Below, one piece after another: positions 29,025 to 37,632 of a DNA stretch of 53,938 nucleotides. The notes beneath the pieces are model-generated. The model was not told the DNA's origin and did not search any database. It was given only the letters and a program-made list of their open reading frames with translations. Source of the stretch: a virus; the IMG/VR virus record IMGVR_UViG_3300033146_007470, positions 1-53,938 of that record; one strand, written 5' to 3'. The position numbers and the translations under genes are program-made. Each line of letters starts with the position of its first letter. Position 1 is the first letter of the stretch.

Positions 29025-30175
29025 AACAAGTAGTAGTTGGAGCTCAATGGGGAGATGAGGGTAAAGGCAAGATTGTAGATTATTTATCTGCAGATGCAGA
29101 TTTGGTAGTACGTTTTTCAGGTGGTGCTAACGCAGGCCATACTATAGTAACCGAAAAAGATACTTTTAAACTCCATCTTATTCCATCAGGTATAGTTTAC
29201 CCTCACACAAAAGTTGTGCTAGGAACAGGAATGGTGATTGATTTTGATGCGTTAAAAATAGAGTTAGATATCCTTACTGAACAAGGAATTGATTGGAGGG
29301 GAAGAATATTTATTTCTGATAGAGCACATGTAGTATTACCTTCATATAAAGAAGAAGATGTGAAAAGAGATAAAGAAAGAGAAAACCCTATTGGTACAAC
29401 TGGTAGAGGGATTGGAATTGCGTATGAGCATAAAGCTGCTAGAATTGGACTTAGAGTTTGTAATATGAAAAAAGAATATCTTTCAGATATACAAATAGTA
29501 AATCTCCCTTATTTTATGCAGGACTATAAAAACAAAAATGTTGTGTTCGAGGGAGCTCAAGGTACTTTATTAGATATTGATGCGGGAACCTACCCTTATG
29601 TATCTTCTGGAAGTGCTATTGGAGCTGGTGCTGCTTCTGGTGGAGGCGTAGGAATTACAGATATTGATAGAGTAATAGGCGTGTTTAAGGCCTATCAATC
29701 AAGAGTTGGTAATGGTCCTTTCCCTACAAAATTTAATGATGATGAATTTGCACAATACATAAGAGATACAGGACGCGAATATGGAGTAACAACTGGAAGG
29801 CCTAGAGACGTAGGTTATCTTGATTTGGTTGCATTGAAATACTCTTGTTTAATTAATGGATTAGATAGTTTAGTTTTAACGCATCTTGATGTATATGATA
29901 ATATGGATGAAATTAAAGTTTGTACTGGATATGAATATATAGAAAAACAAAAAGAGTTTCCCTCCTCTATTGAAATATTAGAAAAAGTACGACCTATATA
30001 TCAAGTGTTTAAAGGATGGAAACAAGATATATCTGGTGTGAAGAAAATAGAAGATCTCCCACTAGAAGCACGGCAATATATAGATTTCATTGAAGAATAT
30101 ACTAGTGTTGAAGTCGGTATAATATCTGTTGGATGTAAGAGAGAACAAACTATAAACAATATCAATCTTTGGTGA
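29021..30175 (+). CDS. purA: Adenylosuccinate synthetase
   Basis: A 384-residue protein. GTP P-loop and catalytic Asp in GAQWGDEGKGKIVDYL at residues 7-22, IMP-binding GGANAGHT with the catalytic His, IGTTGRGIG, FEGAQGTLLDID, and the Asp-binding loop TTGRPRDVGYLD. It joins IMP and aspartate to adenylosuccinate. It lacks about 45 residues of the E. coli enzyme (432), mainly between GLRV and the FEGAQG strand. The QWGDEGKGK Asp is intact, which argues against a PurZ that makes diaminopurine. Confidence 0.94.
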   Translation: MKQVVVGAQWGDEGKGKIVDYLSADADLVVRFSGGANAGHTIVTEKDTFKLHLIPSGIVYPHTKVVLGTGMVIDFDALKIELDILTEQGIDWRGRIFISDRAHVVLPSYKEEDVKRDKERENPIGTTGRGIGIAYEHKAARIGLRVCNMKKEYLSDIQIVNLPYFMQDYKNKNVVFEGAQGTLLDIDAGTYPYVSSGSAIGAGAASGGGVGITDIDRVIGVFKAYQSRVGNGPFPTKFNDDEFAQYIRDTGREYGVTTGRPRDVGYLDLVALKYSCLINGLDSLVLTHLDVYDNMDEIKVCTGYEYIEKQKEFPSSIEILEKVRPIYQVFKGWKQDISGVKKIEDLPLEARQYIDFIEEYTSVEVGIISVGCKREQTINNINLW

Positions 30176-30200
30176 AACTATATCCAAAAAATCATATATA

Positions 30201-30218
30201 ATAAGCATACTTATATAT
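30201..30218 (+). promoter_or_regulatory. AAGCATA-type motif
   Basis: ATAAGCATACTTATATA in the 125-base gap between purA and the NifU-like gene. A TTGACA box at 30264 has no well-spaced -10 partner. Confidence 0.3.
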
Positions 30219-30300
30219 AAAAGAGTAAAACAATTAAATAATAGTTTATAAGATAAATAATACTTGACAGTATAAGTAATCTATTATTTGGAGGTAGAGA

Positions 30301-30516
30301 GTGGAACTCAAAGAATTTATAAATGGGGAAGTTAATGCTCAACTGAGTTATGATGGGGGAGGATGTGAATTTGTATCATATGAAGACGGTATCGTTAATT
30401 TAAAGTTGGTAGGTGCTTGTGGTGGCTGTCCAATGTCTCTAATGACCTTAAAGCAAGGAATTGAAGTAGCAGTAAAAGAACAATATCCAGATGTATTAAG
30501 CGTGGAAAGTATATAG
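30301..30516 (+). CDS. NifU C-terminal-domain (Nfu-type) iron-sulfur protein
   Basis: A 71-residue protein equal to the Nfu domain alone: VNLKLVGACGGCPMSLMTLK with the [4Fe-4S]-binding CxxC, then a helix and the strand. GTG start with SD GGAGG. Nfu domains carry and deliver Fe-S clusters; the radical SAM enzyme is a possible client. It is next to thioredoxin, separated by a homing endonuclease. Confidence 0.88.
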   Translation: MELKEFINGEVNAQLSYDGGGCEFVSYEDGIVNLKLVGACGGCPMSLMTLKQGIEVAVKEQYPDVLSVESI

Positions 30517-30581
30517 GATAAATTATTACATGATTTAATGCAAAATAATTGACTTTGTGCAAACCGGTGAAAGGTAATTAC

Positions 30582-31415
30582 GTGAATGAATTTTATAATT
30601 ACATCTACTTAGATCCAAGAAAGCCAGGCCATTATACGTATGATAATACGTCATTTTTATATCAACCATTTTACGTAGGGAAGGGAAAGAATAATCGATA
30701 TTTAGACCACGTACATAATGATCATAGAAATAAGTTAAAAACAAATGTAATAAACAAAATACTTAATGAAGGTTTTGATTTAAAAAAATATATTGTAATA
30801 ATATATAAAGAATTATCTGAGCAAGAAGCTTTTGAAAATGAGATTTTTTTGATTAAAGAAATTGGTAGAAGAATAAATAAAACAGGTTCTTTATGTAATA
30901 TGGACGAAGGAGGAAAAGGTTCCGATAGTATGTCTCATCACCCCGATAAAGATGAAATATACAAAAAAATTAGATTGACACAAATTAAAAATAAAAACAC
31001 ACATAAAGGTAAAACATATGAAGAATTATATGGAGATAGAGCTAAAGAAGAAAAAGAAAAAAGACGTCAAGCTTTATTAGGTAAAAAACATTCTAAAGAA
31101 AGACGTATAAAGAGTGGCAAAAGCCACAAAGGACAAATTGCCTGGAACAAAGGTTTAGATAAAAATGATCCAAGAGTATTAAAATATATTGAAAACAGGA
31201 AACCTAAAAAGTTTTTTAAAATATATAATATTAAAAACATAAAAACTAATGAAGTATTTTCGTTTAATGGTAAAGAAAAATTAGAAAAATTTGTAAAAAT
31301 ATTTAACAAAGAATTAAAACTAAAATCTAGAATAAATATAGATGTTTTAATTAAAGAAGAAAAAGATAAAAATTTTATAGTAATAAATAAGGAGTTAGAT
31401 AATGGCAACAATTGA
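30582..31415 (+). CDS. GIY-YIG homing endonuclease with NUMOD3 motifs
   Basis: A 277-residue protein from GTG 30582. GIY-YIG core: FYNYIYLDPRKPGHY...FYVGKGKNNRYLDH, the Arg helix, and Glu in FENEIFLIKEIG. The basic middle has NUMOD3 repeats (LLGKKHSKERRIKSGKSHKG, AWNKG), and a C-terminal DNA-binding segment follows. Inserted between the Nfu and thioredoxin genes, overlapping the thioredoxin start by 14 bases. TTG 30549 is an alternative start. Confidence 0.87.
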   Translation: MNEFYNYIYLDPRKPGHYTYDNTSFLYQPFYVGKGKNNRYLDHVHNDHRNKLKTNVINKILNEGFDLKKYIVIIYKELSEQEAFENEIFLIKEIGRRINKTGSLCNMDEGGKGSDSMSHHPDKDEIYKKIRLTQIKNKNTHKGKTYEELYGDRAKEEKEKRRQALLGKKHSKERRIKSGKSHKGQIAWNKGLDKNDPRVLKYIENRKPKKFFKIYNIKNIKTNEVFSFNGKEKLEKFVKIFNKELKLKSRINIDVLIKEEKDKNFIVINKELDNGNN

Positions 31416-31752
31416 ATTAACGAAGGAATTATTTGAAGAAAAGATAGCAGATCTTTCAGCGAAGGAATGGAAGTTCTTAGGAGATAAACCAGCAATTATA
31501 GATTTTTTTGCAAATTGGTGCAATCCGTGTAAGATGGTCGCTCCAATCCTTGAGGAATTATCTGAGGAATATGAAGGAGTAGATATATATAAGTTAAACA
31601 CTGAAGAGCAAGGAGAATTAGCTTCTACATTTGGTGTTCAGTCTATACCATCTATTCTCTTCATTCCAATGGAAGGGAAACCGCAAATGTCTGTAGGCGC
31701 ATTACCAAAAGAAAGTTTTGTAACTGCTTTTAAAGATGTTTTAGGAGTTTAA
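31402..31752 (+). CDS. Thioredoxin
   Basis: A 116-residue protein with active site FFANWCNPCKMVAPIL (CNPC instead of CGPC), cis-Pro in QSIPSILF and the usual fold. The WCNPC variant implies a shifted redox potential. Possible donor for ribonucleotide reductase or Fe-S work with the Nfu protein. SD AAGGAG. A terminator follows the stop. Confidence 0.93.
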   Translation: MATIELTKELFEEKIADLSAKEWKFLGDKPAIIDFFANWCNPCKMVAPILEELSEEYEGVDIYKLNTEEQGELASTFGVQSIPSILFIPMEGKPQMSVGALPKESFVTAFKDVLGV

Positions 31753-31784
31753 AAAAAGGGAAGCTTAATTGCTTCCTTTTTTTT
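31752..31784 (+). terminator. Rho-independent terminator
   Basis: GGAAGC-TTAATT-GCTTCC flanked by an A-run and a T-run, so it could act in both directions. It ends the 23.7-31.8 kb region. Confidence 0.9.
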
Positions 31785-31789
31785 ATAAT

Positions 31790-31990
31790 TTAGGTAACAT
31801 TTCATTTTGTAATTTAATTCCAACTTTGTTTTAAGCCTGTGGAAACTAAGACGTTTGAAGCAACCAGTATAAAAAGCAGCTTGACTTATGAAGCAGGAAG
31901 ATCACTATCTTTAAATAGTGATTTGCTAAAATTTGTTCTGTTATATTTATTTCTCATTATTTTATATTTATCTTGTTCATTATATATATT
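31790..31990 (+). other. Non-coding gap with possible small RNA
   Basis: No ORF with an SD. The stretch 31840-31930 has short pairings and ends in ATCACTAT-CTTTAA-ATAGTGAT, a hairpin with only a weak T-rich tail. It may be a small RNA or a leader for 32027. Confidence 0.3.
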
Positions 31991-32007
31991 ATAAAGCATA
32001 GTTATAA
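31991..32007 (+). promoter_or_regulatory. AAGCATA-type motif
   Basis: ATAAAGCATAGTTATAA, 20 bases before ATG 32027. One of the best-placed copies: first element after a terminator and before a phage gene. Confidence 0.4.
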
Positions 32008-32026
32008 TAAAAATAGGAGGTTTTAT

Positions 32027-32752
32027 ATGAGCGATATATTTGACATGACACCAGGAAAATGGGATTGGTTAAGATATGCACCATACCGTATTTGGCAAAA
32101 AATTAAAGACTTCTATTACGAAAGGAAATATACTGTACAACGTATTTTTAAAGGTTATGCAGATGTTGATATATTTGAACTTTATTCTACAACAGCTAGA
32201 ACTATACTTCCTAGACTTGTAGAATTTAAAAAAAATCATCATGGTTATCCATCTATATTTTCAGATTATGAAGACGGAAGCGCTTGGGAAAGCAAAGAGA
32301 AATATGATGCAATGGTAAAAGATGGCACCATACTTGGTGGTGGAGACGACGCATGGGTTGCTATATTAGATAAAATGATTTTTTCTTTCTCTTATATTAT
32401 AGTTGAAGATATGTCTCCTAAAGGTAGATTTGAGAAGAAGATTGTAAAAGATTTTAAAGAAAAATATGGTGATGTTTGGGCAGAAACAGAAGAAAATATT
32501 AAAGGTAATAGTTATCATCTTTTTGTTAATGAGAATAAAGATTTAAAAGATGATGATATTGCTGCAGCTCATATACCAGAAGATAATTTTGATGATAATA
32601 CTATTGCTGAAGAAGAAGCAAAGGGTATGACTTATAAAGGTTTTAAAACTAGAAACTTCCACCATAATGATAAATTAGCTGATGAATTAAATAAAAAATG
32701 TGATGAAGGTTTAGCTCTTTTCGGTAAATATTTTAGAAATCTCTGGGATTAA
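32027..32752 (+). CDS. Conserved phage hypothetical protein
   Basis: A 241-residue protein. The motif series WDWLRYAPYRIWQKIKDFYY, RIFKGYADVDIFEL, ILDKMIFSFSY and ALFGKYFRNLWD is typical of a large uncharacterised family present in many T4-like and other phages. ATG 32027 with SD AGGAGG; the upstream extension is rejected. Followed by a terminator, so monocistronic. Confidence 0.82.
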   Translation: MSDIFDMTPGKWDWLRYAPYRIWQKIKDFYYERKYTVQRIFKGYADVDIFELYSTTARTILPRLVEFKKNHHGYPSIFSDYEDGSAWESKEKYDAMVKDGTILGGGDDAWVAILDKMIFSFSYIIVEDMSPKGRFEKKIVKDFKEKYGDVWAETEENIKGNSYHLFVNENKDLKDDDIAAAHIPEDNFDDNTIAEEEAKGMTYKGFKTRNFHHNDKLADELNKKCDEGLALFGKYFRNLWD

Positions 32753-32773
32753 AAACTATTTTCGCAAACTTTA

Positions 32774-32812
32774 AAGCTTCTGAGATAAGATAATCTCAGA
32801 AGCTTTTTTTTT
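32774..32812 (+). terminator. Rho-independent terminator
   Basis: AAGCTTCTGAGAT paired with ATCTCAGAAGCTT, then a T-run. The next gene's SD GGAGG begins right after the T-run. Confidence 0.92.
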
Positions 32813-32821
32813 GGAGGAAAA

Positions 32822-33132
32822 ATGTTATTTAAAAAATTATTAGCTGAATTAAAACTTCCAAATAGTTATGCTGCAACTAATTTTGATAACATGATAGAAA
32901 CCCTGAGTGATCCACGCATAAAGAAAATTGAAACTAAGGAGAGAAATGCTCTTCAATATATTCGAGCTTTTTTTCTCGTATTGGTTCTGGTAGTATGCAT
33001 ATAGATGGAAATAATATGACAAAACTTCAAGCTATTATAGGTTTATATTTGTGGGGCGATATAGAATATGAAGAAGCAAAGAAAAAATATAATAATATAA
33101 TAGATATAATAATGCAACGAGCGAGGAATTAA
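32822..33132 (+). pseudogene. Hypothetical protein gene, frameshifted in a T7 run
   Basis: ATG 32822 (SD GGAGG) reads MLFKKLLAELKLPNSYAATN up to NALQYIRAFF. With one extra T at about 32970-32976 the frame continues SRIGSGSMHIDGNNMTKLQ to TAA 33130, 1 base before the next ATG. The restored protein of about 103 residues is helical. Function unknown. Confidence 0.65.
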
Positions 33133-33133
33133 C

Positions 33134-33766
33134 ATGTTGAAAAAGTATATGGCATTAATAACGAATCAGGGTATGGATGCTGCTATTCCACTGGCGAATA
33201 AATCGCCAGTGGAATTAAGAAAAAAAATGTATGCTAAAGCTAAACAAGATGTAGAAAAATTATATAGTAATTATGCTAAGACTATATTTTATGCTTTATG
33301 GGAAACAGGAAAAACTATATCAATCGATGAAAAGGGATATGTTCGTATAGATGGATATATGATTAAAGACTTAAGTAATGAAATTGACACCATTTATAAA
33401 GAGGTTGATAATGCTTTTGTTAAAGCAACTATGGATGACGGCGCTGCAAATCCTCATGCATATTCTATGTTTCATTTGAGAGCACAAGTCGCAGGTGATG
33501 TTAAATTAAAGGCTATATTTGCAATTGATGAAAACGATTTCAAAATTTTAAGAAATATAGATAGCGAAATGGCAGCATTCTATATATTAGATGGTATGAT
33601 AAGAGAAACTACCGATTTTGGTAGATTTGGTGAACAGAAGAAAAAAAGAGTATTTATGCTTAATAAAATGATTGAAGATAATAAATCGAAATTAAAATCG
33701 TTACGGCGTGAATTCTTCAACCGCATAACTAGTGTTGGAGAAGAAGACGACGACGATATAATTTAA
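33134..33766 (+). CDS. Hypothetical protein
   Basis: A 210-residue, mostly helical protein ending in an acidic tail (VGEEDDDDII). The middle KEVDNAFVKATMDDG and the helical C-terminus could form coiled coils. No family recognised. It heads a group ending with the FliN-like gene (33134-34925). Confidence 0.65.
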   Translation: MLKKYMALITNQGMDAAIPLANKSPVELRKKMYAKAKQDVEKLYSNYAKTIFYALWETGKTISIDEKGYVRIDGYMIKDLSNEIDTIYKEVDNAFVKATMDDGAANPHAYSMFHLRAQVAGDVKLKAIFAIDENDFKILRNIDSEMAAFYILDGMIRETTDFGRFGEQKKKRVFMLNKMIEDNKSKLKSLRREFFNRITSVGEEDDDDII

Positions 33767-33767
33767 C

Positions 33768-34019
33768 GTGAAATTAGAATTAGAAGTTTTCGATAAAGCG
33801 TATATTTCTTTAGCAGAAGATTTAATAGTTAAATTAAAAAATAAAAGACCGTGGGATAAGATAGAAATTATAAAAGATGAATGTAAATTTCAGGGAAATA
33901 TTGTTTTACTAATAAATGGGAAAAAATTTTCATTTGATTTATTAGAATACCTTGATGATAAAAAAGGACTTGGTAGATTAAATAGCATAATTAATAATAA
34001 CGAGGTTAATAATGGATAA
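33768..34019 (+). CDS. Small protein, unknown
   Basis: An 83-residue alpha/beta protein with a GTG start 1 base after the previous stop, overlapping the next gene by 8 bases. No family recognised. Confidence 0.6.
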   Translation: MKLELEVFDKAYISLAEDLIVKLKNKRPWDKIEIIKDECKFQGNIVLLINGKKFSFDLLEYLDDKKGLGRLNSIINNNEVNNG

Positions 34020-34293
34020 AAGTGCAGCAGAACAAGCATCATTTGATTTAATCATTGCATCAATAATTGACGGTATTTATCAAGATGAAATTATGGATTT
34101 AGATGATGAAGATAGAATAGATTTATTAGACGGTACGTTGAACGCCTTAGAAGATCATTTAGACGAAGAAGGGCAAGATATGTTGGATGACGCTTTCGAA
34201 CGTTTCTCTAGAGAGTATAATATTGTTATTGAAACAGAAGATATAATTAGTAGTTTTGAATGGAACAAGAAGAGAAGAGCCAAAGATGAATGA
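34012..34293 (+). CDS. Acidic helical protein, unknown
   Basis: A 93-residue protein, very acidic (IMDLDDEDRIDLLDGT, DHLDEEGQDMLDDAF). Its end overlaps the FliN-like start by 8 bases. Being coupled to the FliN-like gene it may be its partner; no family recognised. Confidence 0.65.
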   Translation: MDKSAAEQASFDLIIASIIDGIYQDEIMDLDDEDRIDLLDGTLNALEDHLDEEGQDMLDDAFERFSREYNIVIETEDIISSFEWNKKRRAKDE

Positions 34294-34534
34294 CCTTCTT
34301 GATGTTAATATAGAGTTAAGAATAGAATTAGGTGGGAAGAAAATGTTAGTTGAAGATATTCTTAAATTAGGTAATGGTTCTATAGTTGAATTAGATAAAA
34401 ATTATGGTGATCCAGTAGATGTATATACAAATAACATTCTTTTTGCTCGTGGCGAGGTTGTCTCAGCTGGAGATAACTACGGAGTGAGAATACAAAAGTT
34501 GGTTAAAAATGAAATTCAAAAAAGTAATAAATGA
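34286..34534 (+). CDS. FliN/SpoA-domain protein (flagellar motor switch C-ring homologue)
   Basis: An 82-residue protein that follows the FliN C-terminal (SpoA) domain throughout: LLDVNIELRIELGGKKMLV, DILKLGNGSIVELDK, GDPVDVYTNNILFARGEVV, DNYGVRIQKL. Cellular FliN has the same order (L.V.LG......ILKLG.GSV.ELDK..GEPVD...N..L.ARGEVV....N.GVRI). It lacks the N-terminal extension of cellular FliN. FliN builds the C-ring that sets motor direction and docks exported proteins. ATG 34286 is preferred over 34256, which lies in the previous gene. Confidence 0.88.
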   Translation: MNDLLDVNIELRIELGGKKMLVEDILKLGNGSIVELDKNYGDPVDVYTNNILFARGEVVSAGDNYGVRIQKLVKNEIQKSNK

Positions 34535-34925
34535 GAAGTCAGTTCCCATAGTAAGTAACTCTCCTCTAGCTAAAAGATTAAGAGACTACAGAGGCGTTAA
34601 CGTTCTTGTTTTAGGAGAGGCCGAGCCGCCAGATGTACATGGTCTACCGCCTGACATGGAAGCTTATGGCCGTGGCTGGTTTGATCAAGATTACAAACCT
34701 TACATAGATGGAGGACCTGCTGGCTCATCGCAAGGACATCCGAATTATGCTAAAGACGGTTTTTATTGGGGAGCTGATTATGATGCTATCTGGACTGGTT
34801 CTGATAAAGTGAAAAGGAAGGGTATAATTTATATACGCGGAAGAGCCGGAACAAATGAAGATGTAATAGAAGATTATGTTGAAGAGATACTAACATTAAT
34901 TTTTAAACGTTTACCTCGTAATTAA
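34509..34925 (+). CDS. Hypothetical protein
   Basis: A 138-residue protein. It overlaps the FliN-like gene by 26 bases. Residues 30-95 are Gly/Pro/Tyr-rich (VLGEAEPPDVHGLPPDM, DGGPAGSSQGHPNYAKDG), then an ordered alpha/beta end. No family recognised; position suggests co-expression with the FliN-like protein. Confidence 0.6.
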   Translation: MKFKKVINEKSVPIVSNSPLAKRLRDYRGVNVLVLGEAEPPDVHGLPPDMEAYGRGWFDQDYKPYIDGGPAGSSQGHPNYAKDGFYWGADYDAIWTGSDKVKRKGIIYIRGRAGTNEDVIEDYVEEILTLIFKRLPRN

Positions 34926-34938
34926 GCATATTTATTAT

Positions 34939-36027
34939 ATGCCTAAAAAATTAACTCAAAAAGAATTTATAAATAAAGCTAAACAAATACATGGCAATAA
35001 ATATGATTATTCTTTGGTTGATTATAAAAATAATAAAACCAAAGTTAAAATAATATGTCCAGAACATGGTATATTTGAGCAAAGTCCGAAAAGTCATATA
35101 AATAAAATGTGTGGGTGTAGTATATGTAGCGGGATAAAAAAGTTAACTCAAAAAGAATTTATAGAGAAAGCTAAACAAATACATGGTAATAAATATAACT
35201 ATAATTTGGTAAAGTATAAAAATAATAAAACTAAAGTTAAAATAATATGTCCAAAACATGGAATGTTTGAACAAACGCCCAATAAACATTTGAGCTGGCA
35301 AGGGTGTATAATTTGTAGTGGAAGTATAAAGTTAACTTTTAAAGAATTTATAAATAAAGCTAAACAGATACATGGTAATAAATATGACTATTCTTTGGTT
35401 GATTATAAAAATAATAAAACTAAAATTAAAATAATATGTCCTAAACATGGAATATTTGAACAAATTCCAAATGCTCATCTAAACGGGCAGGGATGCATAA
35501 TTTGTAGTGGAAGATTTAATTATACTACTAAAGAATTTATAGAAAAAGCTAAAGTTGTACATGGTGATAAATATGATTATTCTTTGGTTGATTATAAAAA
35601 TAATTATACCAAAGTTAAAATAATATGTCCAAAACATGGAATATTTGAGCAGTCGTTTAAACAGCATATATCATTAAAACATGGTTGCCCTATATGCAAT
35701 GAATCTAAAGGCGAGAGAGTCGTAGCTAAATATTTAAATAGTAAAAATATACAATATATAAGAGAGCATAGATTTAATGATTGTGTAAATAAGCAACCAT
35801 TACCATTTGATTTTTATTTGCCTAATAAAAATATATTAATTGAATTTGATGGGAAACAACATTATGAACCTGTTAAATTTTTTGGTGGCGAAAAAGGCTT
35901 AAAATATAGACAGCAGAATGATACTATAAAAACTGAATATTGTATGTCTAACAATATAAAATTAATAAGAATTAATTATATTAAAGACGTAATAAATATT
36001 TTGGACAATGAGTTAAACGGAGTATAA
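34939..36027 (+). CDS. Repeat-type homing endonuclease (four Zn repeats plus Vsr-like domain)
   Basis: A 362-residue protein. Four repeats of about 62 residues each run (L)T.KEFI.KAKQIHGNKYDYS, VDYKNNKTKVKIICP, HGIFEQ, then CxxC: zinc-binding DNA-recognition modules. The C-terminal nuclease of the EDxHD/Vsr-like type has PFDFYLPNKNILIEFDGKQH and a Lys-Arg-Asp tail. A paralogue with three repeats is at 38808. Expansion of the array probably tunes target length. GCATA motif just before the ATG. Confidence 0.85.
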   Translation: MPKKLTQKEFINKAKQIHGNKYDYSLVDYKNNKTKVKIICPEHGIFEQSPKSHINKMCGCSICSGIKKLTQKEFIEKAKQIHGNKYNYNLVKYKNNKTKVKIICPKHGMFEQTPNKHLSWQGCIICSGSIKLTFKEFINKAKQIHGNKYDYSLVDYKNNKTKIKIICPKHGIFEQIPNAHLNGQGCIICSGRFNYTTKEFIEKAKVVHGDKYDYSLVDYKNNYTKVKIICPKHGIFEQSFKQHISLKHGCPICNESKGERVVAKYLNSKNIQYIREHRFNDCVNKQPLPFDFYLPNKNILIEFDGKQHYEPVKFFGGEKGLKYRQQNDTIKTEYCMSNNIKLIRINYIKDVINILDNELNGV

Positions 36028-36033
36028 TTAAGC

Positions 36034-36342
36034 ATGGAATATTTATATGGAAGTACATATATAAGAGATGGACAGCTAGACTCCTCATGCGGTAGGATGG
36101 TTATATACGATGGTCACATAGAAATAGCAAACGGCCAATCTGCTGATCATAACTATCTGCTTAGGTCCTTGGCTGCACGTTTAGTCGCTAAAAAAGATGA
36201 TGTTATTAGTCGAGCTACAAGACTCTATTTTAAAAGAGAAGAAGACAGAATTGTAATATCTTCAGTACGTAAGATTGATGATGATGATTTTGAGAGGAAT
36301 TGGGTTTTTTATGCTAAATTAATTAAACAGAATCTTAAGTAG
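36034..36342 (+). CDS. Hypothetical protein
   Basis: A 102-residue protein: beta-rich start (EYLYGSTYIRDGQLDSSCG), helical end. Starts 6 bases after the endonuclease stop and converges with the minus-strand gene (8-base overlap). No family recognised. Confidence 0.6.
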   Translation: MEYLYGSTYIRDGQLDSSCGRMVIYDGHIEIANGQSADHNYLLRSLAARLVAKKDDVISRATRLYFKREEDRIVISSVRKIDDDDFERNWVFYAKLIKQNLK

Positions 36343-37588
36343 ACCTTTTTAGCGTAACAAAAACATTATTAATTAAATCTCTAGGTATATCTTCAATGCT
36401 TTTACCTTTACTAAAGAAGGCTTTTTTAAGATGTCCTCTAAATTTTAATCCGCCTACAACTTTATTAAGTAAAGCATCATTGCTTATAACATCATTTTTA
36501 AATTTATCGTTATAAGTGAAATGGATTGATGCGTCTTGCTTGCTTCTACCTGAACCATACCCGCTAGAACTTCTATCTGGAAGATAACCCATTTTAGCAA
36601 ATTTCTTTACCACAAATTCCAACTTCTTAAATACTGCTAAATGATCGTCTGTATAGATTTTATCACCAATGACATCTCTTACAGAATTAAATCTGCCATA
36701 ACTTCTGCCAGACATTTCTTTATCTGCTTCGTTATATATAACAGCCCACTCTTTTATATCTGGATATCGTTCTAAAATATCGGGACTAATTGCAGAAGAT
36801 TTAGTATAAATAGACGACTTTGCTGTACTACTTTTCAATTTTCTGGTCTCAATAGTTAAAGTGAAACCATCACTTCTACTATTACCAGTTCTACCTGTAG
36901 AACTTTTATCCATAGTTGTACGAAAATAAGCTGGCATTTTTTCGTAATCATCTATCAAAACTTTTTTACCATTTTTATATGTTTTATAATATACATTTAA
37001 TATTTTACTTACTGTTCTTTGTATATCAGATTTAGCATATCTTCGCCGAGTTGTATTTGCTTTTGGTTTTTCAGTTGAAGAATATTCTTTTATAGATTTT
37101 TCAACATAGTCCCAAATGATATTTAATACTTTTGGAATAGACTGCATAAGATTTATTTTATAATTAAATTCTCTTCCGCTTCCATATTGTTTCTCACCTG
37201 TTTTTTTTACTTCAACTTGAAAATCATGTCCAGTATCGAAGAAACTTTCATTTGATTTTATAGACATTTCTATTCTAAAGTTATTATATATAATAGTAGG
37301 TAATGATATTTTTGCACTATAGTCTGTTTTAGCTGCAAAAAATTTATCATTAATTTCTATATCATTCATTATTTTAATAAATTGTTTTTTGCGGTGTTCT
37401 GTTGGCATATTTTTTAGGTCTGTAACATCAAGACTATCAGATCCCCATCTACTACTTATTTTATCAACCCGTCGTTGTAAAAAGGCTATAATTTGCTTTT
37501 TCAACTCTGGTCTAAATTTACGTGCTGAATTGAAGAAGGTTTGTTCTTTGTAGAAATCGTGCATTGCTTCATTTATAAATTTATTCAT
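36335..37588 (-). CDS. Hypothetical protein, minus strand
   Basis: A 417-residue protein, the only minus-strand gene here that is not a homing endonuclease. Lys- and Ser-rich, with SSSGYGSGRS and TGRTGNSRSDG stretches, no signal peptide or transmembrane segment. ATG 37588 with weak SD. Base composition is like its neighbours. It could be a late or independently regulated virion or DNA-associated protein; no family recognised. Confidence 0.65.
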   Translation of the reverse strand: MNKFINEAMHDFYKEQTFFNSARKFRPELKKQIIAFLQRRVDKISSRWGSDSLDVTDLKNMPTEHRKKQFIKIMNDIEINDKFFAAKTDYSAKISLPTIIYNNFRIEMSIKSNESFFDTGHDFQVEVKKTGEKQYGSGREFNYKINLMQSIPKVLNIIWDYVEKSIKEYSSTEKPKANTTRRRYAKSDIQRTVSKILNVYYKTYKNGKKVLIDDYEKMPAYFRTTMDKSSTGRTGNSRSDGFTLTIETRKLKSSTAKSSIYTKSSAISPDILERYPDIKEWAVIYNEADKEMSGRSYGRFNSVRDVIGDKIYTDDHLAVFKKLEFVVKKFAKMGYLPDRSSSGYGSGRSKQDASIHFTYNDKFKNDVISNDALLNKVVGGLKFRGHLKKAFFSKGKSIEDIPRDLINNVFVTLKRST

Positions 37589-37632
37589 ATTATTATCTTA
37601 TACCTTTTTATAAAAAAAGCATATTTATGTAT

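Noticed and set aside
29021-30175. PurZ (diaminopurine synthesis) instead of PurA
   Set aside because: The catalytic Asp in QWGDEGKGK and the IMP-site motifs are kept, and no companion genes for base replacement are seen.
30264-30287. TTGACA promoter before the Nfu gene
   Set aside because: The nearest TATTAT is only 12 bases away, too close for a sigma-70 site.
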